From contig NZ_CP073063.1 of assembly GCF_022654015.1 (NCBI RefSeq), positions 1,364,001-1,428,000 on the forward strand: a stretch of 64,000 bases of DNA. The letters run 5' to 3'. The position numbers were made by a program, and so were the translations under genes. Below, piece by piece: positions 46,245 to 54,172 of the stretch. Each line of letters starts with the position of its first letter. Within the stretch, counting starts at the first letter, position 1. Below the pieces are notes generated by a model. The model ran no database searches, was not told the DNA's origin, and saw only the letters and a program-made list of their open reading frames with translations. Source of the stretch: Brevundimonas diminuta (GTDB lineage: Bacteria; Pseudomonadota; Alphaproteobacteria; Caulobacterales; Caulobacteraceae).

Positions 46245-47645
46245 ATGTCTCTGACCGCCCCCGCCCTGAGCGCGACCGTCTCGTCGCCGCTGGATCTGAT
46301 CGGCAAGACGCCGATGGTGGAGGTGACGAAGATCGACACCGGCCCGTGCCGCCTGCTGCTGAAGCTGGAGTCCCAGAACCCCGGCGGTTCGATCAAGGAC
46401 CGGATCGCCATCTCGATGCTGGACGCCGCCGAGCGCGAAGGCTTCCTGAAGGAGGGCGGCACCATCGTGGAGGCGACGGCGGGCAATACGGGCCTGGCGC
46501 TGACGCTGGTCGGTCGGGCCAGGGGATATAAGGTGCTTCTGGTCATCCCGGACAAGATGTCCAAGGAAAAGATCCAGCATCTCAGGGCGATGGGCGCCGA
46601 TGTTCGTCTGACGCGTTCGGACGTGCCGCATGGCCACCCGGAATATTACACCGACATGGCCGAGCGTTTGGCCCAGGGCATTCCCGGCGGCTTCTACGTC
46701 AACCAGTTCGCCAACGCCGCCAACGCCGAGGCCCATGTGAAGACGACGGGTCCGGAAATCTGGGAGCAGACGGGCGGCGACATCGACGCCTTCGTCGCCG
46801 GCATCGGTTCGGGCGGCACGATCACCGGCACAGCGCAGTTTCTGAAGAGCGTGGGCTCGAAGGCCCAGATCATCCTGGCCGATCCGGTCGGCTCGACCCT
46901 GGCCGGCATCGTCAACGACGGCGTGCCGGGACCGGAAGGCAGCTACACCGTCGAGGGAATCGGTCAGAACTTCGTGCCCGACACGGCGGACATGAGCCTG
47001 ATCGACAAGGCCTATTCGATCCCCGACGCCGAGGCGATCGCCACGGCGCGCGAACTGCTGCTGAAGGAAGGCATCCTGGCCGGCTCGTCGTCCGGCACCC
47101 TGATCGCCTCGGCGCTGCGCTGGTGCCGCGAGCAGACGGAAGCGAAGACCTGCGTGACCTTCGTCTGCGACACCGGGGCCAAGTATCTGTCGAAGGTCTA
47201 TAACGACGCCTGGCTGGCGGATCAGGGCCTGGGCGAGCGGGAAATCCACGGCGACCTGTCGGATCTGATCAATCGCAAATACGAGAAGGGCGACGTCGTC
47301 GTCGCCGGGCCGGGCGACACCCTGGACACCGCCTTCAAGCGGATGAAGGGCGCCGACGTATCGCAACTGCCGATCATCGAAGACGGCCGGCTGGTCGGGA
47401 TCCTGGACGAAAGCGACCTGATCCGCATCATGAACACCGACGAGATTACGCGGAAGGAACGGTTCGCCAAGCCCGTGGCCTCGGCCATGACGCGCGATCT
47501 GGACACGCTTCAGGTCAATGAGCCGCTGGACGCGCTGATCCCCGTCTTCGATCGCGACCGCGTGGCCATCGTGCTGGACGGCGAGCGGTTCGTCGGTCTG
47601 ATCACACGCACCGACCTGATCAACCACCTCAGCCTGAACCGGTAA
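46245..47645 (+). CDS. Cystathionine beta-synthase
   Basis: 466 residues from MSLTAPAL, which has GGAG seven bases upstream; an earlier in-frame ATG (46233) is part of that ribosome-binding site. PLP enzyme joining serine and homocysteine to cystathionine. The PLP Lys is in NPGGSIKDRIA near 45-55, the phosphate cup in GIGSGGTITGT, the substrate loop in EATAGNTGLAL. The C-terminal third (about 335-466) has a pair of CBS domains (DVSQLPIIEDGRLVGILDESDL and the second VAIVLDGERFVGLI), regulatory in eukaryotic CBS. With the gamma-lyase four bases downstream it forms the reverse transsulfuration route from homocysteine to cysteine. Confidence 0.93.
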   Translation: MSLTAPALSATVSSPLDLIGKTPMVEVTKIDTGPCRLLLKLESQNPGGSIKDRIAISMLDAAEREGFLKEGGTIVEATAGNTGLALTLVGRARGYKVLLVIPDKMSKEKIQHLRAMGADVRLTRSDVPHGHPEYYTDMAERLAQGIPGGFYVNQFANAANAEAHVKTTGPEIWEQTGGDIDAFVAGIGSGGTITGTAQFLKSVGSKAQIILADPVGSTLAGIVNDGVPGPEGSYTVEGIGQNFVPDTADMSLIDKAYSIPDAEAIATARELLLKEGILAGSSSGTLIASALRWCREQTEAKTCVTFVCDTGAKYLSKVYNDAWLADQGLGEREIHGDLSDLINRKYEKGDVVVAGPGDTLDTAFKRMKGADVSQLPIIEDGRLVGILDESDLIRIMNTDEITRKERFAKPVASAMTRDLDTLQVNEPLDALIPVFDRDRVAIVLDGERFVGLITRTDLINHLSLNR

Positions 47646-47649
47646 GTCC

Positions 47650-48813
47650 ATGAGCGAAAAGAAGAACAGCCAGGGCTTTTCGACCCGCGCCATCCATGCG
47701 GGGCAACATCCTGACCCGACGACGGGTGCGGTGATGACGCCGATCTACGCCACCTCGACCTACGCCCAGGAAAGCCCGGGCGTGAACAAGGGTTATGAGT
47801 ATGCGCGGGGCAAGAACCCGACGCGCGAGGCGTTCGAGGCCTGTATTGCGGACCTGGAGGGCGGCACGCACGGGTTCGGTTTCGGCTCGGGCATGGCGGC
47901 GACCTCGACGGCGCTGGAGTTGCTGGATGCGGGCGACCACATCGTCACCGGCGACGACCTGTACGGCGGCTCGTGGCGACTGTTCGAGCGGGTGCGCAGG
48001 CGGACCATGGGCTTGGACTTCGCCTATGTGGACCTGAGCGACATCGCGGCGGTCGAGGCGGCGATCACCCCGAAGACCAAGATGCTGTGGGTCGAGACGC
48101 CCACCAATCCCCTGATGAAGCTGGCTGACATCGCCGCCCTGTCGAAGGTGGCCAAGGCGCATGGGTTGCTGTTGGTCGTGGACAACACCTTCGCCACCCC
48201 CTTCTGCCAGCAGCCGCTGAGCCTGGGGGCGGACGTGGTGATGCACTCCGCGACCAAATACCTGAACGGCCATTCGGACATCATCGGCGGCGTGCTGGTG
48301 ACGGCCGACGCCGCGCTGGCGACGCGTATCAAGTTCCTGCAGAACTCGGTCGGCGGGATCATGGGGCCGTTCGACGCCTTCCTGGCCAACCGGGGCTTGA
48401 AGACCCTGGCGCTGCGGATGAAGGCGCACTGCGAGAACGCGCTGACCATCGCGCGCTGGCTTGAGACGCGCGCGGGGATCGCCAAGGTGATCTATCCCGG
48501 CCTGATCGCCCACCCGCAGCATGAGTTGGCCGCGCGCCAAATGCACGGCGGGTTCGGCGGGATGGTGACGGTGATCCTGGAGGGCGATCTGGAGCGCACG
48601 AAGCGGGTGTTGGAGCGGGTTCAGGTCTTCACCTTGGCGGAGTCGCTAGGCGGGGTCGAAAGCCTGGTGAACCACCCGGCGATCATGACCCACGCCAGCG
48701 TGCCCAAGGAGGTGCGCGAGGCGGGCGGCGTGACCGACAACCTGATCCGGCTATCGGTCGGGGTCGAGAACGTCGAGGACCTGATCGCGGATCTGGATCA
48801 GGCCCTGGGCTGA
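47650..48813 (+). CDS. Cystathionine gamma-lyase / gamma-synthase family enzyme
   Basis: 387 residues. Cys/Met metabolism PLP enzyme. GFSTRAIHAGQHPDPTTGAV near the start, YARGKNPTREAFE, GFGSGMAATSTALEL, WVETPTNPLMKLADI, VDNTFATPFCQQPLSLGADVVMHSATKYLNGHSD with the PLP Lys in SATKYLNGH, and ESLGGVESLVNHPA near the end. Sequence alone does not separate lyase from synthase. Because it follows the CBS gene by four bases, conversion of cystathionine to cysteine (gamma-lyase) is the better guess. Confidence 0.92.
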   Translation: MSEKKNSQGFSTRAIHAGQHPDPTTGAVMTPIYATSTYAQESPGVNKGYEYARGKNPTREAFEACIADLEGGTHGFGFGSGMAATSTALELLDAGDHIVTGDDLYGGSWRLFERVRRRTMGLDFAYVDLSDIAAVEAAITPKTKMLWVETPTNPLMKLADIAALSKVAKAHGLLLVVDNTFATPFCQQPLSLGADVVMHSATKYLNGHSDIIGGVLVTADAALATRIKFLQNSVGGIMGPFDAFLANRGLKTLALRMKAHCENALTIARWLETRAGIAKVIYPGLIAHPQHELAARQMHGGFGGMVTVILEGDLERTKRVLERVQVFTLAESLGGVESLVNHPAIMTHASVPKEVREAGGVTDNLIRLSVGVENVEDLIADLDQALG

Positions 48814-48815
48814 TC

Positions 48816-49100
48816 TCAGCTTGAGGGAAGGGCGGTCTGGTGGCCGGTGACCGGCGGCAGCTTCTTCTTGGGGGCGGCGCGCTTGACCGGAGCCTTTGCG
48901 GGTTTGGGCAGGGCCGCGCGGCGGGCCATTTCGGTGTCAATGACCGGGATAATGTCGCTGGCGGCCATGACCTGGGTCGAGGCGCCGTGTTCGACCAGGC
49001 GGGCGGCGTTGGCGCGCAGCGTCGTCAGGTCGGCGTCGGTCATCGCGGGGATCATGTCGGCGAGCGGGGTCATGCGGGCGTCCTTGGCGAAAATAGGCAT
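48816..49100 (-). CDS. Small protein with basic tail, cold-shock operon gene 3
   Basis: 94 residues. The ATG at 49100 shares a base with the stop of the IF-1-like gene (TGATG), so translation is probably coupled. The N-terminal 60 residues are helical (MTPLADMIPAMTDADLTTLRANAARLVEHGA, then ASDIIPVIDTEMARR). The tail is Lys/Pro/Ala-rich (KPAKAPVKRAAPKKKLPP), of a kind that often binds nucleic acid. No domain recognised. It converges on the gamma-lyase gene, two bases between stops. Confidence 0.72.
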   Translation of the reverse strand: MPIFAKDARMTPLADMIPAMTDADLTTLRANAARLVEHGASTQVMAASDIIPVIDTEMARRAALPKPAKAPVKRAAPKKKLPPVTGHQTALPSS

Positions 49101-49306
49101 CAGGGCTGGCGCGCGAGGCGCCAGCCCTTTAGCTGATTGAAGGCGATTTCGACCACGACGCGGTCGCCCAGCAGGGACACGCCGTTCGGCGCGCCCAAGG
49201 TCGGCAGGACCGTGACGATGTGGCCGTTGTCGAGGCGGACCTTGCGGCCGCCCAGAGGCAGAAGCTTCGTCACCTCGCCGTCGAAGGCGATGGCGTGAGC
49301 GTTCAG
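49100..49306 (-). CDS. IF-1-like OB-fold protein, apparent CTG start
   Basis: 68 codons on the minus strand, read directly from the sequence. The chain runs NAHAIAFDGEVTKLLP, LGGRKVRLDNGHIVTVLP, TLGAPNGVSLLGDRVVVEIA, FNQLKGWRLARQP. The spacing F-G-V--LLP----V-L-NGH-V, then L-GD-V-VE and a closing L--G-R-, is that of translation initiation factor IF-1 (S1/OB fold), which binds the ribosomal A site. It follows cspA in the same frame after the TAG stop. No ATG, GTG or TTG precedes the first strand; CTG at 49306 has AGGA seven bases upstream, and that ribosome-binding site overlaps the cspA stop. The only GTG (codon 12) would cut off strand one. The true infA should be elsewhere in the genome; this looks like a paralogue. 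Readthrough of the TAG is the alternative. Confidence 0.7.
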   Translation of the reverse strand: MNAHAIAFDGEVTKLLPLGGRKVRLDNGHIVTVLPTLGAPNGVSLLGDRVVVEIAFNQLKGWRLARQP

Positions 49307-49315
49307 AAGCGTGTC

Positions 49316-49528
49316 CTACTCCGCCGCCGTAAGGCGACCGGCGGACTCTTTGCCGGAGCGCGAATCGCGCTCGATTTCGTAGGAAATCTTCTGGCCTTCG
49401 TTCAGCGAGCCGACGCTCGAGGTTTCGACGGCCGAGGCGTGGACGAAAACGTCCTTGCCGCCGTCATCTGGCGCGATGAAGCCGTAGCCTTTGGTGGGGT
49501 TGTACCATTTTACAGTGCCGGTAGCCAT
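49316..49528 (-). CDS. Cold-shock protein, CspA family
   Basis: 70 residues. Single OB fold with both RNA-binding motifs: [19 protein letters not shown] (RNP1) and [10 protein letters not shown] (RNP2). RNA chaperone that binds single-stranded RNA or DNA. The upstream gap of 176 bases holds a hairpin CAGGGA/TCCCTG at 49556-49571 and could be a long structured leader, as in other csp genes. It is followed in the same direction by the IF-1-like gene (gap 9 bases) and the basic-tailed protein. Confidence 0.95.
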   Translation of the reverse strand: MATGTVKWYNPTKGYGFIAPDDGGKDVFVHASAVETSSVGSLNEGQKISYEIERDSRSGKESAGRLTAAE

Positions 49529-49704
49529 TTGGAGACCTCCGTCTGGCGTTGACCGCAGGGAGGGATCCCTGGTCGGCCTGTCGGGTCTGAATGGGATCGG
49601 CTTTTGGACCTCGGTGCGTGATGCAAAGGGAGCAGCGGCGTTACGCAGAGAGATCGACCAGACCTAGATGGGCGCCCGACAACCGTTACGCAAGGACCTG
49701 ACGA

Positions 49705-50406
49705 TCAGAAGGCGTAGGCCACCTTGGCGACCAAAGCGTCCTCATACTGTTCGCCGAAGGTGTGGGCGTCAGTATCGTAGTAGCGCAGGTCCAGCTCCAG
49801 GGCGTCGGTGAGGGCGTAGGTCACACCGGCGTTCCAGCCGGTGTAGTCGGGCGCGCCGTTCTGTTCGCGGCGACCGACGGCGACCGTGCCGTTCAGCTGG
49901 GGCGTGAAGTCCCAGCCCAGGCGGCCCTCGACCCAGGTGAAGCTGTCGGTCGAGCCGGCGGCGTCGGGCGAATACTGGACCTGCAGTCGCGCGCTGGCCG
50001 GGCCGATCGAGCGGCTGGCGTTGCCGGTGATCTCCCAGGCGTCCTGATCATAGCCGGCCTCGGCGTCGAGGCGGTTCTTGTAGGCGACGTTGAAGTCGAA
50101 CCGATAGCCGAAGGCCTCGGGTTGATAGCCGACCACGAACTCGGCCTCGACGTTGGAGCCACCGGCTTGGATCGTCTGGAAGCCGGGGCCGACGTAGAAC
50201 AGGCCATCCGCACTTTCCCAGGTCGCCGAGCCGAAGGCGTAGCCGTCGTTGCCGGACTTGGACGCATCCTTGGAGCGGTTGTCCGTGCCTGCGCCCAGTT
50301 CGAAGGACCAGGCGTCGCGCGCGGCAGGCGCCGACTGGGCGGCGGCCGGCAGGGCGACGGCGAGCGCGGATACGGACAGGGCGGCGAGGATGGTCGTGCG
50401 GATCAT
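49705..50406 (-). CDS. TorF-family putative porin
   Basis: 233 residues from MIRTTILA with a signal peptide ending PAAAQ; four more codons upstream are possible. Beta-barrel pattern with alternating residues and a terminal aromatic (ends VAKVAYAF). Regions such as DNRSKDASKSGNDGYAFGSATWE, AEFVVGYQPE, and DYTGWNAGVTYALTDALELDLRYYDTD match the TIGR02001/TorF family. Outer membrane; substrate unknown. Confidence 0.8.
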   Translation of the reverse strand: MIRTTILAALSVSALAVALPAAAQSAPAARDAWSFELGAGTDNRSKDASKSGNDGYAFGSATWESADGLFYVGPGFQTIQAGGSNVEAEFVVGYQPEAFGYRFDFNVAYKNRLDAEAGYDQDAWEITGNASRSIGPASARLQVQYSPDAAGSTDSFTWVEGRLGWDFTPQLNGTVAVGRREQNGAPDYTGWNAGVTYALTDALELDLRYYDTDAHTFGEQYEDALVAKVAYAF

Positions 50407-50445
50407 GGGGGGCTCCAACGCGCGAGGTGCGGATTGGCGCCGCCT

Positions 50446-51378
50446 TTAGCGTGCTCCGGCCTTGATGGCGAATTCCTCCGTGGCCTGAGCGAACTCTTGT
50501 CGCAGGCGCGCGACCAGTTCGGCGGTCGGCAGGACGTCGTGGATGGCGCCCGCGCCCTGGCCGGCGGACCAGACCGTTTTCCAGGCCTTGGCCTCGTCGC
50601 CCATGTCCAGCTTGTGTTCGGGCAGGGTCTTCGGATCGATGCCGTTTTCGATCAGCGACTTGCTCATGAAGTTGGCGGGGATGCCGGACACGGCGGGCGT
50701 GTGGACGATGTCAGTTGCGCCGCTGTCGATGACCATCTGCTTGTAGGCGTCGGCGGCCATGGCCTCGGTCGTGTTGATGAAGCGCGTGCCCATATAGGCG
50801 AAGTCGGCGCCCAGCATCATTGCCGCCGCCACGTCCTGACCCGTCGAGAGCGCGCCCGATAGGATGATGGTGCCCTTGAAGAAGCTGCGAACCTCATTGA
50901 CCAGGGCGAAGGGGTTGATGATGCCCGCATGGCCGCCCGCGCCGTTGGCGACTAGGATCAGGCCGTCGACGCCCGCCTCGGCCGCCTTTCGCGCATGACG
51001 AATGTTGGCGATGTCGTGGAAGACCTGACCGCCGTAGCCGTGGACCGCATCGACCACGTCGCGCACGGCCCCCAGGGAGGTGATGATCAGCGGCACCTTC
51101 TCCTCGACCGACACCATCATGTCGGCCATCAGCCGGGGGTTGGTCGGGTGGACGATGTGGTTGACGCCGAAGGCCGCGGCCTCGGGCTTCAGCCGGCCCT
51201 TGATCTCGTGAATCCAGTCGCGATAGCCCTCGGTCGTGCGCTGGTTCAGCGACGGGAAGGTGCCGATCACGCCCGCATTGCAGGCCTCGACCACCAGATC
51301 CGGTCCTGACACCAGGAACATCGGCGCCGAAATGATCGGCAGGATCAGACCTTTTTGTAGCGAAGCGGGAATGGCCAC
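50446..51378 (-). CDS. Nitronate monooxygenase family flavoprotein
   Basis: 310 residues, FMN-binding TIM barrel. LILPIISAPMFLVSGPDLVVEACNAGVIGTFPSLN at the start, FGVNHIVHPTNPR, GLILVANGAGGHAG with the catalytic His, ILSGALSTGQDVAAAMMLGADFAYMGTRF for FMN phosphate, and ending LVARLRQEFAQA. It oxidises nitronates such as propionate-3-nitronate or acts as a related oxidoreductase. Single gene. Confidence 0.9.
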   Translation of the reverse strand: MAIPASLQKGLILPIISAPMFLVSGPDLVVEACNAGVIGTFPSLNQRTTEGYRDWIHEIKGRLKPEAAAFGVNHIVHPTNPRLMADMMVSVEEKVPLIITSLGAVRDVVDAVHGYGGQVFHDIANIRHARKAAEAGVDGLILVANGAGGHAGIINPFALVNEVRSFFKGTIILSGALSTGQDVAAAMMLGADFAYMGTRFINTTEAMAADAYKQMVIDSGATDIVHTPAVSGIPANFMSKSLIENGIDPKTLPEHKLDMGDEAKAWKTVWSAGQGAGAIHDVLPTAELVARLRQEFAQATEEFAIKAGAR

Positions 51379-51647
51379 GGGCGTCTCCTTTGGTTTTCTT
51401 TCGCTACGCTTAGCGGGCTGTCGCCGGGGAAGGCAATCGCGGGGATTTCAGACGGTGGCGCGAAAAAATGAGTCTAATTCGTCTAATCTCGGGTCGGAGG
51501 CGGGGTGAAAGCGGGCAGTGGTCGGCGTCGGGTGAAAACCGGCCATCATACGAGGGTTCGGATGGGGGATCGGTCGATTGACGCTGGTCTGCGCCAAGGC
51601 GTTGAACGGGCGGGAGAAGTCATCGGGAAATAGGATGGCTAGCTGGT

Positions 51648-51699
51648 CTTCTCCCCTTCTCCCGTTGGGAGAAGGTGGCCCGGAGGGCCGGATGAGGGT
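51648..51699 (+). repeat. Intergenic palindromic repeat, copy A
   Basis: Begins TTCTCCCGTTGGGAGAAGG, contains the second dyad GGCCCGGAGGGCC and ends GGATGAGGGT. This looks like one of the short dispersed repeats common between genes in alphaproteobacteria. Copy B lies 30 bases away, inverted. Confidence 0.7.
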
Positions 51700-51728
51700 C
51701 GGGCGCTTGGGTTAGGATCATAGAATCC

Positions 51729-51817
51729 AACCCTCACCCTTTCGCGCAATGACGCCGGCTGACGCCGCCGTGCGCTCAAGCCCTCTCCCAATGGGAGAGG
51801 GAAGTGGAGTGGGGGAG
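51729..51817 (-). repeat. Intergenic palindromic repeat, copy B (inverted)
   Basis: On the minus strand it begins TCTCCCATTGGGAGAGGG and ends GGGTGAGGGTT, the same ends as copy A, but its middle (about 40 bases) is different. The GAGGGT ends of the two copies face each other. Confidence 0.65.
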
Positions 51818-51845
51818 GATTTTCATACGCGTCGCAAGCGCCTAA

Positions 51846-52316
51846 ATGCCCGGCATGACCCACTATACCGACAACCTCAGCCAGCTCGGCGCCCAGACCG
51901 CCGCTCCGACCAGTCCAGAGACGGCGGTGCTGGAGCGGGTGCCCAACCCACATGCGGACACGCTGTATCTGGCCCGGTTCACGGCGCCGGAGTTCACCAG
52001 CCTGTGCCCGGTGACGGGCCAGCCGGATTTCGCCCACATCGTCATCGACTATGCGCCGGGCGATTGGCTGGTCGAGTCCAAGAGCCTGAAGCTGTATCTG
52101 ACCAGTTTCCGCAACCACGGCGCCTTCCACGAGGACTGCACCGTCGCGATCGGCCGCAAGCTGGCCGACCTGCTTGAGCCCAAATGGTTGAGGATCGGCG
52201 GGTACTGGTATCCGCGCGGCGGCATCCCGATCGACGTCTTCTGGCAGACCTGCGCGCCGCCCGAGGGGCTGTGGCTGCCGGACCAAGGCGTGCCGACCTA
52301 TCGCGGGCGGGGATAG
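51846..52316 (+). CDS. queF: NADPH-dependent preQ0 reductase QueF
   Basis: 156 residues, the short (type I) QueF. It reduces preQ0 to preQ1 in queuosine synthesis. The catalytic Cys is in [13 protein letters not shown] near 55 (thioimide formation), the Asp in the same stretch, and the family motif [16 protein letters not shown] lies near 78-93; ends GVPTYRGRG. The start could be the ATG four codons later. No other que genes are in the window. Confidence 0.95.
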   Translation: MPGMTHYTDNLSQLGAQTAAPTSPETAVLERVPNPHADTLYLARFTAPEFTSLCPVTGQPDFAHIVIDYAPGDWLVESKSLKLYLTSFRNHGAFHEDCTVAIGRKLADLLEPKWLRIGGYWYPRGGIPIDVFWQTCAPPEGLWLPDQGVPTYRGRG

Positions 52317-52324
52317 TCAGAAAG

Positions 52325-52352
52325 CGCGCGTCCGCCGTTTAGCGGCGGCGCG
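52325..52352. terminator. Hairpin between queF and the EAL gene
   Basis: GCGCG and CCGCCG pair with CGGCGG and CGCGT around a TTTAG loop with one bulged T. It lies between convergent stops and probably serves both, though there is no T run. Confidence 0.5.
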
Positions 52353-52373
52353 TAGCGATCAGGCGCTCGGCGA

Positions 52374-53141
52374 TCAGGCGCTTAGGGCCGCAGGCGCGAC
52401 CTGATCAGGCCAGGCGACAGGCGAGAGGGCTTCCAGGGCCGGCTTCGCCAGCAGATAGCCCTGCATCAGATCGACGCCGAGATCGCGGAGGACATCGTGT
52501 TCGGCCAGGGTTTCGATGCCCTCGCAGACCGGCTGGATGCCCAGGTCCCGAAGCATGTTCAACGTGTTGCGCACGATGGTGCGCTTGACCGTGTTGGTGT
52601 CGATGTCGCGAACCAGGGCCATGTCTAGTTTGACGATGTCGGGCTGGAACAGGGTGAGCAGGCCCAGACCCGCATAGCCGGCGCCAAAGTCGTCGATGGC
52701 GGTCTTGAACCCCATGGCGCGATAGGACCGCAGGATGTTGAGGATGTGGTCGGTGTCCATCACCTCGCTCTCGGTGAACTCGAAGATGATCCGATCCACC
52801 GGGAAGTTGGTGCGCATCGCCGCCGCCAGGGTGGCGCGAATACAGGCGCGCGGCTCATAGACGGCGTTGGGCAGGAAGTTGATCGACAGGCTGGCGCCGT
52901 CCCCCGTCATATCCAGACCGGCCGCGAGATCGATGGCGGTCGTGCGGCACAGTTGGTCGAAGGCATAACGGTTGTCGGGCGAGATGTGCGACAGAACCTG
53001 ACCCGCGCCCCGGCCGTCCTTGCCGCGCACCAGCGCCTCGTAGGCGAAGACCGTGTGGCTCGTCACATCGACGATCGGCTGGAACGCCATGGTGATCGGC
53101 AGGTCAAAACCCGCCCCATCCTTACAGCCGATACAAGACAT
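52374..53141 (-). CDS. Stand-alone EAL-domain phosphodiesterase
   Basis: 255 residues, an EAL domain almost alone. Catalytic signature: FAYEALVRG, SINFLP, FEFTESEVMD, AIDDFGAGYAGL, DIVKLDMALVRDID, PVCEGIET and MQGYLLAKP; all metal and general-base residues (E, N, E, D-D, K, E, Q) are present. The N-terminus has MSCIGCKDGAGF, two cysteines three apart, perhaps a redox or metal site. Cytoplasmic. Hydrolysis of c-di-GMP to pGpG is expected. Confidence 0.9.
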   Translation of the reverse strand: MSCIGCKDGAGFDLPITMAFQPIVDVTSHTVFAYEALVRGKDGRGAGQVLSHISPDNRYAFDQLCRTTAIDLAAGLDMTGDGASLSINFLPNAVYEPRACIRATLAAAMRTNFPVDRIIFEFTESEVMDTDHILNILRSYRAMGFKTAIDDFGAGYAGLGLLTLFQPDIVKLDMALVRDIDTNTVKRTIVRNTLNMLRDLGIQPVCEGIETLAEHDVLRDLGVDLMQGYLLAKPALEALSPVAWPDQVAPAALSA

Positions 53142-53299
53142 AAGCTTCTCCTACTGGCCGATAAGTCTAAGGCAGCAGGCGTTAAAGACTGATGTCGAAG
53201 AGGAAATTCGTCACCAGGTTCCTTTCGTTCGGTTGAAACGCTGCGGCGTTGGAGCGGTCCGCTCTTGAAGTTTCGCGCTGGCCCGTCACGGGTAGTGCG

Positions 53300-54172
53300 A
53301 TGAACCACGCACTTCCGCTCGAAGCCTGGGGCCGTCGTCTGATGACGCGGGCGGAGGCGTGGGCGGATGGGTCGCGGGCGCGGCGCCAGGCCTATGAGTT
53401 CCTGTGGTTCGGACTGAAGCAGGGGTGGGCGTGTCTGTTCGGAGGGCTGATGCTGGCCCTGATCCTGGGGACGTGTTTGCTTTGGCCGGAGGGGGCGCCG
53501 GTGTCGCGCTACGACTTTCTGGCGGTCGGGGCGGTGGTGATCCAGGCGGCGATGCTGATCTTCCGGCTGGAGAGCTGGGAAGAGGCGCGGGTGATCTTCC
53601 TGTTCCATGTGGCGGGGACGATCATGGAGCTGTTCAAGACGGCGCACGGGTCGTGGGTCTATCCCGAGGAGAGTCTGCTGCGGATTGGGGCGGTGCCGCT
53701 GTTCTCCGGCTTCATGTATGCGGCGGTCGGCAGCTATATCGCGCGGGTGCAGCGGATCTTCCATATCCGGGTGCGGGGGTATCCGCCGCTGTGGACGACC
53801 TGGGTGCTGGCGGCGGCGATCTACGTCAACTTCTTCGCCCATCACTGGCTGCCGGACGTGCGCGTCGCGCTGTTCATCGCGACCGCCGTGTTGTTCGGGC
53901 GGGGGTGGTTCTATTTCACGGCGGACCGGAAGCGGCGGTCGATGCCGTTGCTGCTGGGCTATTTCCTGGTGGCCCTGTTCATCTGGTTCGCCGAGAACCT
54001 GGGCACGCTGGGGCGGGCCTGGGTCTATCCGGGGCAGGCCGACGGGTGGGAGATGGTGTCCCTGGCCAAGCTGGGCAGCTGGTTCCTGCTGATGATCATC
54101 TCGGTGGTGCTGGTCTCGCTGGTGCATCGACCGGAAGAGGAGGTCAGCGGCCCTGTAGCGCCCCGCGCATGA
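53300..54172 (+). CDS. DUF817-family membrane protein
   Basis: 290 residues from MNHALPLEAWG; the frame starts at 53249 with a poor N-terminus. Eight or so hydrophobic segments. Family landmarks: YEFLWFGLKQGWACLFGG, LFHVAGTIMELFKTAHGSWVYPE, FSGFMYAAVGSYIARVQR, YVNFFAHHW, and WFAENLGTLGRAWVYPGQ. Conserved His, Glu and Trp at membrane boundaries suggest an integral-membrane enzyme, but no activity is known. Its last 29 bases overlap the end of the convergent DedA gene. Confidence 0.85.
   Translation: MNHALPLEAWGRRLMTRAEAWADGSRARRQAYEFLWFGLKQGWACLFGGLMLALILGTCLLWPEGAPVSRYDFLAVGAVVIQAAMLIFRLESWEEARVIFLFHVAGTIMELFKTAHGSWVYPEESLLRIGAVPLFSGFMYAAVGSYIARVQRIFHIRVRGYPPLWTTWVLAAAIYVNFFAHHWLPDVRVALFIATAVLFGRGWFYFTADRKRRSMPLLLGYFLVALFIWFAENLGTLGRAWVYPGQADGWEMVSLAKLGSWFLLMIISVVLVSLVHRPEEEVSGPVAPRA

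Larger units (their letters stand above)
51379..51845. other. 467-base gap without a gene
   Basis: Upstream regions of nitronate monooxygenase (left) and queF (right). The right two-thirds is filled by two copies of an intergenic palindromic repeat in opposite orientation (51648-51699 and 51729-51817). The left part (51379-51640) shows no open frame or clear promoter to me. Confidence 0.6.

Noticed and set aside
45654..47693. 679-codon minus-strand frame across the rnr-CBS gap
   Set aside because: It covers the antisense of the CBS gene and a shifted frame of rnr; both real genes have complete catalytic motifs.
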